Source: a virus
DNA: 64,000 bases
IMG/VR virus record: IMGVR_UViG_3300050821_018287
Coordinates: 1 to 64,000 of that record
Strand: one strand, 5' to 3'
The notes beneath the pieces were generated by a model that ran no database searches, was not told the DNA's origin, and was given only the letters and a program-made list of their open reading frames with translations. Positions 16,175 through 25,216 of the stretch are shown in pieces (position 1 is the first letter of the stretch; each line of letters starts with the position of its first letter). The translations under genes and the position numbers were made by a program.

Positions 16175-17386
16175 TCAGTGCGAGACGACAAAAGCGTCAG
16201 GGTTGTTGCCGGTGATGATCGGCTGGTTGTTCTGCGCAGCGGTCGCCGCCACGAGCCCCAGCGTCGTACGGATGACCTGAAGCGGCGTGGGGGTGATGTT
16301 CCCGGCCGGCGACAGAAGCTCGCTGCCGGTGAATTGGAGGCCCGGGACGAGCTTGATGAGGGCCAGGAGGTTCAGCGCGACGAAGGGCGCGCCGGGAGGA
16401 AGCGCGTTGACGTAGTTGACCACCGTCCCGCGTGCCAGGAGCGCCGTCGCGTTCACGTCCGCGCCCGCGATGAAGGTGAGCGCGAGCTGGATCGCCTGGA
16501 GGATGACGTTGGCCACGGTCACCTGGACGAAGATCCCCGCCGGTCGAACGTCCGACAAAGCGTCGAAGACGTTGGTGGCGATGAGCTGGCTTTGGATCTG
16601 GTACGCGGGTGGGACCACCGACGTGTTGACGAACTGCTGCGCGAAAGCGTCCGCCACCACCAGCTCCACCAGGCGCGCCGGTCGCCCCGAAACGTCCACC
16701 GCTTCGAACGCGGTGGCGGTGCGGATGCCAGGAACGGCGAGCGCCGCCGCCTGGAGCGCGGCCAGGGTGCCTCGGCGCGCAGTGGTGAAGAAGCGCCGGG
16801 CCCTGTCTCTGAGGCTGTCGTCCGACTCTGCGTCATCGGCACCGGTCGTGGCGACGATGTTGTTGACGACGAGGTTGGTGGGCTGACCCGAGATCTGGCT
16901 GGTGATGCTGGTGATGGTGCCGATCTTGGCGGCCTGGTTCGCGCCGGCCAGGATGCTCCGCACAGCCACCGTCAGCGGGCCCAACGTCCCGGCAACGAAG
17001 ATCCCGTCAGCGGTGGTGATGTACTGAATGCCGTCCGTCGTCGAGAGCTGGGTGCCGGTAGGGATGGTGAAGGTGGCTCCGGCCGGAGTGGGGGTGGAGA
17101 ACTGGACGGAGCCGATGGCCGCTGCCGCCGCCTTCCGGAGGAGCCCGTAGCGATCGAATACGAGCCGGTCCAGATCCGAGCCGGAAGCCGAGTCCAGGAA
17201 GAGGGACGCGGCGAGATCCGTGATGGAGCCCACCACCTGATCCGCGGCGGCGGAAGCTCCGGCGATGATGATATTGGCGTCGGCGCCGTCCCGCTCCACA
17301 GCGTCCCGGGAGATGCGCGGGTTGCGCGAGAGGATCTCATCCCGGCCGGCGCGGAAGAGGTCAGTGAATGTGGGCAAGTCAGGCAT
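16175..17386 (-). CDS. Baseplate J-like wedge protein
   Basis: The 403-residue protein matches the gpJ/gp47 family along its length: helical N-terminus, ASGSDLDRLVFDRYGLLRK, a beta domain with FTIPTGTQLSTTDGIQYIT, then the hallmark AESDDSLRDRARRFFTTARRG and a helical C-terminal half. In contractile tails J proteins form the wedge that opens on contraction. It follows the gp25-like gene, the standard order W-J. Confidence 0.85.
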   Translation of the reverse strand: MPDLPTFTDLFRAGRDEILSRNPRISRDAVERDGADANIIIAGASAAADQVVGSITDLAASLFLDSASGSDLDRLVFDRYGLLRKAAAAAIGSVQFSTPTPAGATFTIPTGTQLSTTDGIQYITTADGIFVAGTLGPLTVAVRSILAGANQAAKIGTITSITSQISGQPTNLVVNNIVATTGADDAESDDSLRDRARRFFTTARRGTLAALQAAALAVPGIRTATAFEAVDVSGRPARLVELVVADAFAQQFVNTSVVPPAYQIQSQLIATNVFDALSDVRPAGIFVQVTVANVILQAIQLALTFIAGADVNATALLARGTVVNYVNALPPGAPFVALNLLALIKLVPGLQFTGSELLSPAGNITPTPLQVIRTTLGLVAATAAQNNQPIITGNNPDAFVVSH

Positions 17387-17398
17387 CGCCTTCGTCCT

Positions 17399-18535
17399 CT
17401 AAAGCGCCAGCGTAGCAGGGACCGTGACCGACACGGGCTCCCCGGTTGCTTTGTCCACTCCGTCCGCCGTCAGAAGAAGCTCATTCGTGCTGGGGTCCAG
17501 TAGCATTGAAACGTTGACCGACGCCACCTCCGGCTCCTGGAGGATCTGTTGCTCGGCGAGCGCCTTCAGCTTCGTCAGATCCGTCGTCGGAAGCGCCTCC
17601 TTCACCCTCAACCCCACCCCGTAGTTGGGGAGGTGGAAAAACTCGCTCGGCTTCGTCGTCAGCCGGCGCAGCATCAGCTTCCTCGTGAGCGCGGGACCGG
17701 AAACCGTCTTGTAGTCCCCCGAACCGTCCACAATCATCGTTCCGCCGATGAGCGTGCTGGCGGTGCCAGAGACGGGGGTGTTGGCGAAGTCGGTGGAGGT
17801 GACCTTCCGTTGCGCGAGACGCGCGGTGTTGGAGATGGTGTTGAAGTCCACCAGGCCCGCGAAGTTGGCTTGACGCGGTGCGACGAGGACGTGCCCACCG
17901 GTGTCGAGGAGGGTGGTGGAAGAGATCTGGTGGAGGACGTTGGACGGAGCGAACGGCTCCAGCGTCATCACCCCGAAGGACGTGGGGGAGAACTGCTCCA
18001 CCTCCACCGCGTGGAAGACGAAGCCCGTGTCCAGCCGTTGGATGAGCCAGGTGGCCGGGTTGAGCGCGTCCCCGGGCACCACCGCCGACGTCGCCAGCGG
18101 GGGCTCGGACAGGATGATGCGGACCTCGTGCGTGGAGATCGCCACGGCCGAAACAACGTGGACCCCTACACCAATCTCCGTCGATCCGTAGGGCGTGATG
18201 CCGAACGGATCCAGCCCCCACCCGAGCGGCGAGGCGAGGACGGAGATCGAGAGAAGATCCCCCAACTGGAGACCCACCGTGTCCTGGACGGTGAAGGATT
18301 GGGTACCCGGGGTGTTCAGGACACCGAAGAAGGTGTGCACCCCCGCGTCACCGCCGGTGAAGGTGTAGTCGGCGGGGAGCACCGCCGCCGGATCCGACGA
18401 GGTGAAGTGGACGGTTCCGGTGTAGCCGGCCTGGACGTTTCCGCTCGCGTCGAGCGCGGTGACGATGAGCGCGCCCTTCACGCCCCCGACGATCGGGGTG
18501 GGGAAGTTGGTGATGAGGAAGTGGTCCAGGGCCAT
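17399..18535 (-). CDS. gp25/W-like baseplate protein fused to N-terminal Ig-like domains
   Basis: The last 120 residues of this 378-residue protein are gp25-like (FFHLPNYGVGLRVKEAL, then LKALAEQQILQEPEV and a strand pair). This lysozyme-like fold organises the inner baseplate. Typical gp25 proteins are about 110-140 aa; here 230 extra residues precede it, beginning with a bacterial Ig-like domain (ADYTFTGGDAGVHTF). The fusion probably adds an outward or ring-forming module. It lies between J and the spike genes as expected. Confidence 0.75.
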   Translation of the reverse strand: MALDHFLITNFPTPIVGGVKGALIVTALDASGNVQAGYTGTVHFTSSDPAAVLPADYTFTGGDAGVHTFFGVLNTPGTQSFTVQDTVGLQLGDLLSISVLASPLGWGLDPFGITPYGSTEIGVGVHVVSAVAISTHEVRIILSEPPLATSAVVPGDALNPATWLIQRLDTGFVFHAVEVEQFSPTSFGVMTLEPFAPSNVLHQISSTTLLDTGGHVLVAPRQANFAGLVDFNTISNTARLAQRKVTSTDFANTPVSGTASTLIGGTMIVDGSGDYKTVSGPALTRKLMLRRLTTKPSEFFHLPNYGVGLRVKEALPTTDLTKLKALAEQQILQEPEVASVNVSMLLDPSTNELLLTADGVDKATGEPVSVTVPATLAL

Positions 18536-18538
18536 TGG

Positions 18539-18964
18539 TTAGGGGATCGTGGTGTTGTTGGTGTCGACGCGCCGCCAGTTGGTCCCGTCGCTGTAGACGG
18601 GCTGACCCGCCGCGCCGAGGCTCGAAACGAGGGCCATTCCACCGGGCCAGGTCGCCGCGGAGGGAAGCGCAGCTCCGTTAGCGAAGACGGGGAGCTGGGC
18701 AGGGAGCGTCGGAGTCGCCCCGCTGCTGCCCTCCTGAACCCGGAGCAGAGCCAAAAGCCCGGCGATGAACGAGGTCACCATGCCTGGAGGGACCTGCGAA
18801 GAAGCAACACCACCAAGCGGTGACGGAAGAGTCGTCGATGGGATCGCCAACCAAGTAAAGTTGGACGGTGCGGTGGCTCCATTGGCGAAGATGTTGATCA
18901 TCTCTGTCGCAATGGCGTTCGCCTTTGCGAGATCTGCGGCTGTGAAAACGCTTGGGGCTGGCAT
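18539..18964 (-). CDS. Hypothetical baseplate-region protein
   Basis: The 141-residue protein has an Ala-rich helical N-terminus (FTAADLAKANAIATEMINIF) and a Gly/Pro/Ser-rich beta C-terminus ending VYSDGTNWRRVDTNNT. That ending is a motif frequent at the ends of phage tail proteins. It lies between gp25-like and spike genes. No family was named. Confidence 0.55.
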   Translation of the reverse strand: MPAPSVFTAADLAKANAIATEMINIFANGATAPSNFTWLAIPSTTLPSPLGGVASSQVPPGMVTSFIAGLLALLRVQEGSSGATPTLPAQLPVFANGAALPSAATWPGGMALVSSLGAAGQPVYSDGTNWRRVDTNNTTIP

Positions 18965-18975
18965 AGGGTTCTTCT

Positions 18976-19839
18976 CTAAGGAGTCAGACTCACGCTCTGG
19001 GAGAGGTAGGGGGCTGAAGCGGCGTTGGTCTCGAAGGTGCCGATCGCCGTCCCCATCGCTGTGTCCGCCCCGAGGACGGTGGTGTGTCCAGCGGCGAGCG
19101 CCGGCATCCCCGCCGTGAAAAGGGCCCCGGCGGCAGCGATGAATGGGGCTGCAAACATCGATCCAAAGATCGGTATGAGCATGAATCCGGCGGCCGTCGC
19201 CATCAGGCCCCCCGCTGCGGCCATTGCTGTCGCCGCTGTCACTGCCGCCGTTTCACCGCCGACCGCGACGGCGAGCTGGGCCTGAAGCTGGGAGTCGAGT
19301 TGCGCCTGGGCGGTGCGGTAGAGATCTCCGTTTACCGCGTGCTGGTTCGGATCCTCCGCGCCGAGGTTCACCTTGGGTGAGGTGAGGACCACCTTCGTGT
19401 CGCTGTTGAGGTAGGACTTCCCTTGGCCGTGGGTGATCCACCGGAGCATCTTGTCCGTCTTGGCGACGAAGACGATGTCCTCCGGGTTGTTGATCGCCTC
19501 CTGCGGAAGAGGCGTGGCCACGTCGAAGGTGCGCCCGGTGACGACGCAGCCGTGCATCGGATCCCCTGCGGGGACCTCAATCTCCAGCTCGTCGTCTTCG
19601 TAGATCTTCGCGTAGAAGCCGAAGCCGATTCCGGAGTAGGGGGAGGCGACCCGCGCCGTCACCACCAGGCCCGACGGCGCCAGCGTCACCTCGACGAAGT
19701 GACCGTCAGCCGACGGAACCGAGTCAGCCATCGCGTACCCCAGGCTGTTCCAGGTCCGCGTGTCCATCCCCGGGCGCGCCAACGCCTCGCCGATCCGGCT
19801 GATGTCGGGTGTGCGCGCCACTCTGGATCGTCGAAGCAC
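18976..19839 (-). CDS. Baseplate spike protein, gpV/gp45-like, with hydrophobic C-terminal region
   Basis: Residues 40-100 form the OB-fold of puncturing-device proteins (FVEVTLAPSGLVVTARVASP, FGFYAKIYEDDELEIEVPAGD). They are followed by KVVLTSPKVNLGAEDPN, the usual short beta-helix and link. The C-terminal part is unusual: residues about 198-250 are a long Ala/Gly/Met hydrophobic stretch that could form membrane helices. Gene order hub-spike-W-J supports the assignment. Confidence 0.7.
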   Translation of the reverse strand: MLRRSRVARTPDISRIGEALARPGMDTRTWNSLGYAMADSVPSADGHFVEVTLAPSGLVVTARVASPYSGIGFGFYAKIYEDDELEIEVPAGDPMHGCVVTGRTFDVATPLPQEAINNPEDIVFVAKTDKMLRWITHGQGKSYLNSDTKVVLTSPKVNLGAEDPNQHAVNGDLYRTAQAQLDSQLQAQLAVAVGGETAAVTAATAMAAAGGLMATAAGFMLIPIFGSMFAAPFIAAAGALFTAGMPALAAGHTTVLGADTAMGTAIGTFETNAASAPYLSQSVSLTP

Positions 19840-19841
19840 GT

Positions 19842-21581
19842 TCAGCCTCCCGGGGAGTCGCTCTCCACGTCGTACCGCGCAACGATGTAGTTTTGGAAGT
19901 CGAAGTCCACCCCCACCCCTGACTCCGAGTCCCAGGCAAACTTCACGTTGCTGACGCGGAAGGTGGTTTGGAGAGCGGTGATGGATTGGCGCGCGGTGTG
20001 GGCGAGCACCTTCGCGATGTTCATGTCCCCGAGGCGGGCGTTGATCGCCGAGGCCAGCTCACCCTCGCTCAGGCTCGCCTGGTTCGTAATCTCCGTGACG
20101 ACCGGCGGCAGGCCGTAGGGTGCGTTGGCGTTGGCGAGGATCTCCACCGCGTCCCCCGGCTGAATGTGGAGCAAGTCCGGGTCGTCATTCGAGCCCCCGA
20201 AGCTGGACAGGTCCATCGTCGAGATGCTCCCGCCCACCTCCTGCCGGGAGATCTGCTCGCGGTACTGCTTGGCGATCTCCTGGAGGCGCGCCTTCGACGA
20301 GATGCCCGGGACGGGGATGCGGAGGATCTCCGTTTGGGACGTGTCGCCCGATGGCGCCACCGTCGTCACCTTCGCCCCGCTCACGCGCTGGTTGGTGCCG
20401 GCCTCGTCGGGCCACTGGGCGGTGATGAGCCGGGACACCCCACGCACCGCGTTGGATGTGTCGACCGAAACACACTCCACCACCGGCACCTTCGTTCCAC
20501 CGAGCTTCCGCCCAAACTTCAGCGAGTGGATGTCCGCCCCGTAGACCATCCGCCGGTACGCGACGTCCACCGACTTCGAGCCCGCGCCGCTCACCAGCTT
20601 CAGGCTCCGCTTCGCGCCACCCTTGAAAGGAGTCTTCCCGCCGCCCGTCGGATCCGAGCTGGTGTCGTCCTTCTGGAAGTCGAAGAGACTCCTGGCACGT
20701 CGAATACGTAGGGTTCGTCCGATGAAGTGGGGGATGGCCCCGACGAGGAAGCAGTACTGAGTGATGATGTCCCAGAAGCTCAGCGTGTTCGGATCCCCCT
20801 GCGTCTTGACGGTGGGGTTGTTCCCGGTGACGCCGGAGTGCACCCGGGTCAAGTCCCCCTGCACGGCAACGGTGGGCACGCCATCGGGCCAATCCGCGTC
20901 GTAAGCCTGGACGTCGATGTCTCCGCCGAGCGGAACGAGGGAGACGATCTGGCTCACCACATCGTCAATCCGTTCGTCCAACTTCAGCTTTTGGAGCGTG
21001 GACGGGCGGATCTTCAGGTCCATGAAGATGCCGCGGAGATCTCTCCCTTCGAGGTGGACGAGGGTGCCGCTGTCGTTCATCTCCACCGTCATCTCATCGC
21101 CGGTGCCGGAGAGGAGGAGGTTGTTGTCCGTCGGGTTCACCACCGACACCCGGCGCCCGCTCGTCTTCCCCTTCGAGTTGACCCCGAGGGTGGAGGTGAG
21201 CCCTTCAGCGAAGTCGTCCTCACTCACCGCGTCGAGGAAGATCTCCACCCCCAGCGCGCGGATGGCCCGGGGGTCAAACGGGAAGTCCCGAAACTCCAGC
21301 TCCATCCGCCACTTCCCGGCCTGGTGGTAGCCGGGCAGCTCCACGTCACACTTCTTCGGGACGACGGCGAAGACCTGGCTGAACTGATCCGCCTGTCCCG
21401 CGAGGAGCGCGGGCTGGAGGGCTTGCTTGATGGTGGAGCCGATGCTGGCGGCGATGCCCTGATTGCTCGCCATGTCGTCCACGCTGTTAGCGGACGGCTC
21501 GGAGCCACCGATGATCGCTTGCTCGAAGCGGATCCGGAAGTTGACCGCGCACGACGGGTAGTAGAAGGGCATCGCCGTCAT
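19842..21581 (-). CDS. Baseplate hub protein, gpD/gp27-like
   Basis: The 579-residue protein has features of the late-control D family: a long beta N-terminal half (MRMELEFRDFPFDP-like strands), LKIRPSTLQKLKLDERIDD, a central FWDIITQYCFLVGAIPHF segment, and a C-terminal part with LLHIQPGDAVEILANANAPYG. Hub trimers link tube and spike. It overlaps the LysM-protein gene by 4 nt and precedes the spike gene. Confidence 0.75.
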   Translation of the reverse strand: MTAMPFYYPSCAVNFRIRFEQAIIGGSEPSANSVDDMASNQGIAASIGSTIKQALQPALLAGQADQFSQVFAVVPKKCDVELPGYHQAGKWRMELEFRDFPFDPRAIRALGVEIFLDAVSEDDFAEGLTSTLGVNSKGKTSGRRVSVVNPTDNNLLLSGTGDEMTVEMNDSGTLVHLEGRDLRGIFMDLKIRPSTLQKLKLDERIDDVVSQIVSLVPLGGDIDVQAYDADWPDGVPTVAVQGDLTRVHSGVTGNNPTVKTQGDPNTLSFWDIITQYCFLVGAIPHFIGRTLRIRRARSLFDFQKDDTSSDPTGGGKTPFKGGAKRSLKLVSGAGSKSVDVAYRRMVYGADIHSLKFGRKLGGTKVPVVECVSVDTSNAVRGVSRLITAQWPDEAGTNQRVSGAKVTTVAPSGDTSQTEILRIPVPGISSKARLQEIAKQYREQISRQEVGGSISTMDLSSFGGSNDDPDLLHIQPGDAVEILANANAPYGLPPVVTEITNQASLSEGELASAINARLGDMNIAKVLAHTARQSITALQTTFRVSNVKFAWDSESGVGVDFDFQNYIVARYDVESDSPGG

Positions 21582-22732
21582 GCGTCACCCGTCGTGAGGC
21601 GCGGCACCAAGACGAGCTGCCCAGCAAAAAGAAGGCTCGTCGATAGCCCGTTGAACTGCATGATCTGCTGCCAGTTGTCCGGGGTGCCGTAGTAGGTGAC
21701 GGAGATCCGCCGAAGGTCCGTGTTGTCCGAGGCGGTGAAGATGGCGATGATGTCCTGTTGCTCGGCCTGGACCCGGAATTGGTCCGCCTGGTCCGCCGCC
21801 GTCGCCTTCATGTCCTGGGCCGCGCGAATGACGCTGCGGCTGTACTTCGCGGAGGCGAGCGCGTCCCCCTCCCCGAGCGAGGGGAGAGGCTCGTTGATGA
21901 GCCCGAGGGAAGGGACGCTCTGAAGCGAATCGATGATGACGTTGGAGTTGTCGATCACGCTCTGGCAGGCGGCGATCCCGATGCGCAACGAGTCCACCGG
22001 CGCCAGCACCGCGATCGTCATGTTCGCGATTGCGTTTTGGATGGAGTTGACCGCGTCCTGGATGTCGCTGGTGGCGGTGACCACGGTGTCGAAGACGGTG
22101 AAGAGAGCGTCGAAGGGTGGCTGGATCTTCGCGAGGAGCTTGGAGAGTTTCGTCTGGAGGTTGGCGAGGAGCCCGGCCTGGTCCCCTTGGGTGTGGAAGC
22201 CGACCGGCGGAGGTGCCTGCTCGATGGAGATCCACTCGAAGGTGATCTCCCACTCCAAGTCTTCGTGCCGGTGCCACTTCTTCCGAAACTTCTTCATGTA
22301 CCCGTAGCGCGACTCCGTATCCCAGGACACCTGGAGGAGCTGGCCGCGGCGGCGGATCGTGTCAATGAACTTGGCGAGGGTGGCGACGTCCGCCGCCTGC
22401 ACCCCGTCGATGAGCGCGACGCCTTCCGGTTGGACCGGGACGCTGCCGGTTCCGCCGAAGACGGTGACGCCCGAGTCGGTGACCGGCGAAATGAAGACGT
22501 CCTTCCACATCCCGTTGATGGTGGATTCGTCCTCCTTCGAGCCGAGCATCTGGAGCGTGGCGACCGGCGAGCCCGGGTACCACGTCACCGTCGCGCGCAT
22601 CTCCCCCGACACCTCGTAGGGGCGGTACGGGAGAGCGCGCCCGGCGAGAATGACTGAGTGGAGCCCGGCGGCGCCCGTCTGGGAGGAGACCTCCTGGATG
22701 GTGTAGCTGGTGGCGGTCCCGCCGTCCGGCAT
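21578..22732 (-). CDS. LysM-containing baseplate/tail protein (gp53-like)
   Basis: The N-terminal 150 residues are beta-rich with GSKEDESTINGMWKD and KKFRKKWHRHEDLEWEITF, a pattern common to phage tail proteins next to the tape measure. A helical middle follows. The C-terminal 50 residues are a LysM domain (LRRISVTYYGTPDNWQQIM, then LFAGQLVLVP). LysM tails in this gene position join the hub to the tube. It overlaps the tape-measure stop by 1 nt. Confidence 0.7.
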   Translation of the reverse strand: MPDGGTATSYTIQEVSSQTGAAGLHSVILAGRALPYRPYEVSGEMRATVTWYPGSPVATLQMLGSKEDESTINGMWKDVFISPVTDSGVTVFGGTGSVPVQPEGVALIDGVQAADVATLAKFIDTIRRRGQLLQVSWDTESRYGYMKKFRKKWHRHEDLEWEITFEWISIEQAPPPVGFHTQGDQAGLLANLQTKLSKLLAKIQPPFDALFTVFDTVVTATSDIQDAVNSIQNAIANMTIAVLAPVDSLRIGIAACQSVIDNSNVIIDSLQSVPSLGLINEPLPSLGEGDALASAKYSRSVIRAAQDMKATAADQADQFRVQAEQQDIIAIFTASDNTDLRRISVTYYGTPDNWQQIMQFNGLSTSLLFAGQLVLVPRLTTGDA

Positions 22733-24582
22733 CAGCGCACCCCGTAGATCGGGGCGAAGCCGGACTGGAGCCGGCGCTCACCCAGCGCGGCGAGATCGTT
22801 CGTGAAGGCCACCGCCATCCGATCCGGGTCAAACCCCTCGGCAAACTTCTGCTCGATGTTGAAGCGGCTTCCGCGGAAGTCGAAGGTGGGTGGGCCGCTT
22901 CTCCCGTCGGGCGTCTTCCGCGACAGCGTGCGCTCCGTGGAGCGGTGCTTCGCTTCCTCCTCGGCGATCCGTCCCAGGACGCGGAAGGTGTCGGAGAAGG
23001 TGCCGAAAGCCTCGGAGAGGAAGGGCTTCGTAGCGGTGCGCTTCTTCTGCTCGTCCTGGAGGTACTTCTCCATCGGCCCGGCCAGGTTCGTCTTCAACCC
23101 GCCCATGCCCGGGATCTTCGCCACCGCCGCCGTCACGTTGTCGATGACCCGGAGGAAGAAGATCCCCAGGTTCATGAACACGTCGAAGGCGACGTGGCCG
23201 AAGGTCTCCAACGCCTGCTTCGCGCCGAGCTTGAACAGCTCCCAGAATTGGGGGAAGGCGATGCCGATGGTGCGGATGACGCGGATGAAACCCTCGGTGT
23301 ACTTCAGGTAGAGGATCAGCGCCTTCGGGATGAGGGTGATGAAGAAGCGGCCGATCCCCCCGTCCGGCCCGAAGATGCGCTTCACCCGCTCCCACACCGC
23401 GTCCAGCCCGCCGAAGCCGGACAGGATGGAGTCGACCTGGACCATGATCTTGTCCCAGGTGGCGAGAAGCTCTGTGCGAACCCCGCCCACATCATCCCGG
23501 AAGGCGACGAAGGTGGCGTAGGCGGCGGCGAGCACCAAAGCAACGGCCCCCACGACGGCGAGGACGGGCCCCACGGCGGCAACGATGCCCGCCACCCCAC
23601 CTCCGGCCTGCCCGTAGGCGAACGCCCCTCCCATCGCCATCTGGGAGCCTTTGCCGATGGCGCGACCAGCCCACCCGGTCATCCCCATCCCCGTCGCCTT
23701 CATCAGGCCGTAGTTGAGGAGGAGCACCTTGCCGATGTTGAGGATGAGCTTCCCGTGCTTCTCCAGGACCCTCCCCAGCACCTCCCCAAATTCCGCGGCC
23801 TTGTCCACCCAGTGGTCCAGGTTGTCGGAGACGTGGCCCATCAGCTTCTCGATGACGGGGAAGAGGCGGGTGCCGATGGCGACTTTGATGTGCTCCCAGC
23901 CCTCGGCGATCTTGTTCTTCGACTCCTCGATCCGTCGCATCTGCTGGACGGTGGAGGCGTGGACGGCGATGTTGGACTTGGACACCTTGTCGATGGCCGC
24001 TTTCATCGCCGCCGGCCCACGCTCCAGCACCCGCATCAAGTCGAGCGCTTGACGCGGGGCCACCCCCAGCATCATCGCCACCTGCCCCACCCCCATCTTC
24101 CCCTTCTGGACCTGGCGGGACATCTGCTCCAGGGCGTGCTCCGGGCCCTTGGAGATGTCGATCCCCATCTGCCGGTAGACGTTGACCAGGGCCCCGGCGT
24201 GGCCGGTGGCGCCCTGCATAGACATCTCCAGCATCGCGCCCTTCTTCGACATGCGCGTGAGGATCCGCTCGGCCTCCTCGCCGTGGACCCCGTACTGGTT
24301 CATCAGCGAGACGAGCCCGTGGGTGCGCTCAGTCGTTTCGCCGGTGATTTGCGAGACGCGATCGATGGTGCGGACGAACTCCATCGACCCGCGGATGACT
24401 TCCTCGAAGCCGAAGGCGGCGCCGATCCCGCCGAGGAGCCCCCCCATCATCCCCACCGCCTCGGACGCCTTGTTGAAAAGCTCGGTGGTCTTGGTGAGGG
24501 ACTTCTGGATCGCGGAAAGGTGCTTTGTCGCGTGGTCCGCGATGGTGATGTGTTCTTCGACTCTGTGCTGTACGTCGGCCAC
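22732..24582 (-). CDS. Tail tape measure protein
   Basis: The 616-residue protein is largely helical with Gln/Lys/Glu-rich ends and a central hydrophobic part (about 310-360, including AAVGPVLAVVGAVALVLAAAYATF). It sits directly after the frameshifted chaperone pair, the invariant place of tape measures. The GTG at 24582 is preceded by GAGGGAG. By the usual 0.15 nm per residue the tail would be roughly 90 nm. Residue motifs for a lytic enzyme were not found. Confidence 0.85.
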   Translation of the reverse strand: MADVQHRVEEHITIADHATKHLSAIQKSLTKTTELFNKASEAVGMMGGLLGGIGAAFGFEEVIRGSMEFVRTIDRVSQITGETTERTHGLVSLMNQYGVHGEEAERILTRMSKKGAMLEMSMQGATGHAGALVNVYRQMGIDISKGPEHALEQMSRQVQKGKMGVGQVAMMLGVAPRQALDLMRVLERGPAAMKAAIDKVSKSNIAVHASTVQQMRRIEESKNKIAEGWEHIKVAIGTRLFPVIEKLMGHVSDNLDHWVDKAAEFGEVLGRVLEKHGKLILNIGKVLLLNYGLMKATGMGMTGWAGRAIGKGSQMAMGGAFAYGQAGGGVAGIVAAVGPVLAVVGAVALVLAAAYATFVAFRDDVGGVRTELLATWDKIMVQVDSILSGFGGLDAVWERVKRIFGPDGGIGRFFITLIPKALILYLKYTEGFIRVIRTIGIAFPQFWELFKLGAKQALETFGHVAFDVFMNLGIFFLRVIDNVTAAVAKIPGMGGLKTNLAGPMEKYLQDEQKKRTATKPFLSEAFGTFSDTFRVLGRIAEEEAKHRSTERTLSRKTPDGRSGPPTFDFRGSRFNIEQKFAEGFDPDRMAVAFTNDLAALGERRLQSGFAPIYGVR

Positions 24583-24586
24583 GCGC

Positions 24587-25179
24587 TTACTCCCTCTCGA
24601 TCGCCTTGTTCTCCTCGGTCACGATCCTGTCCGTCTCCTCCGCCAGCATCCTCAACCGGCTCATCGGCAGTCGAAGGGAGACATCCGCGGGCTGGTGGGC
24701 GTAGCGTCCGAGGTAGGCGACGAGCTTGAAGATCCGCCGCTCGTAGCTGTCTCGCCCCACCATCCGCGAGAAGTGGAAGGCGAAGACCCCGAGGCTCAGC
24801 CCACCTTCACCTTCCTTGACTGCAAAAAATCGTTGGCGTCCTCCTCTGGCGGCGTGTGGATGTCGGAGTAGGCGCGCATGACGAGGTTGCGGAGCCGCGA
24901 CCCCATCTCATTCCACGCCTTGTCCGCGCTCCCGTCGGCCAGAGACAGCTTCGCGCCGTTGAGTCCAACCAGCGACGTCTTCGCCATCTCGAACGCGAGG
25001 CGCACGTTGTCCGAGCGCGAGCGCTTCGCCGCGTCCAGCTCCTCGTCCGCGGTCAGCTCCACCAGCTCGATCGTCCCAAGCTTCGAGGTGAAGACGTGGA
25101 CCGGGCGCACGGGCGCCGGTGGCGGGACGATCCCCATCTGCGGCTGCGACGGCTTCGCTTGCTGCGGTGCTCCTGCCAT
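24587..25179 (-). CDS. Tail assembly chaperone GT, made by -1 frameshift
   Basis: Reading starts at 25179, follows the G frame for 119 codons to the slippery T TTT TTG (24829-24823), then shifts to the -1 frame and continues 78 codons to a TAA at 24587-24589. That gives about 197 residues. The -1 frame is open without a stop and encodes a charged helical domain (DSYERRIFKLVAYLGRYA, ending TEENKAIERE). In lambda-like and Mu-like phages such G/GT pairs coat the tape measure during tail assembly. Ribosomal shifting is inferred from sequence. Confidence 0.8.
24796..25179 (-). CDS. Tail assembly chaperone G (unshifted product)
   Basis: The 127-residue product has a Pro/Gln-rich N-terminus (PQQAKPSQPQMG) and a folded part with FTSKLGTIELVELTADEELDA, resembling tail chaperones of Mu-like phages (the 'T domain' being supplied only after the frameshift). 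It lies between tube and tape measure genes. Its last codons contain the slippery site. Confidence 0.75.
   Translation of the reverse strand: MAGAPQQAKPSQPQMGIVPPPAPVRPVHVFTSKLGTIELVELTADEELDAAKRSRSDNVRLAFEMAKTSLVGLNGAKLSLADGSADKAWNEMGSRLRNLVMRAYSDIHTPPEEDANDFLQSRKVKVG
24823..24829 (-). promoter_or_regulatory. -1 ribosomal frameshift slippery heptamer T TTT TTG
   Basis: On the coding strand the zero-frame codons read GAT TTT TTG CAG, which gives a perfect X XXY YYZ heptamer nine codons before the G stop. The six consecutive T are preserved as Phe-Leu codons in a genome that normally prefers TTC and CTC, which argues for selection. Confidence 0.8.
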
Positions 25180-25216
25180 GTTGCTCTCCTTTGTGAAGCC
25201 CCCTGGAGAGGGCGGT

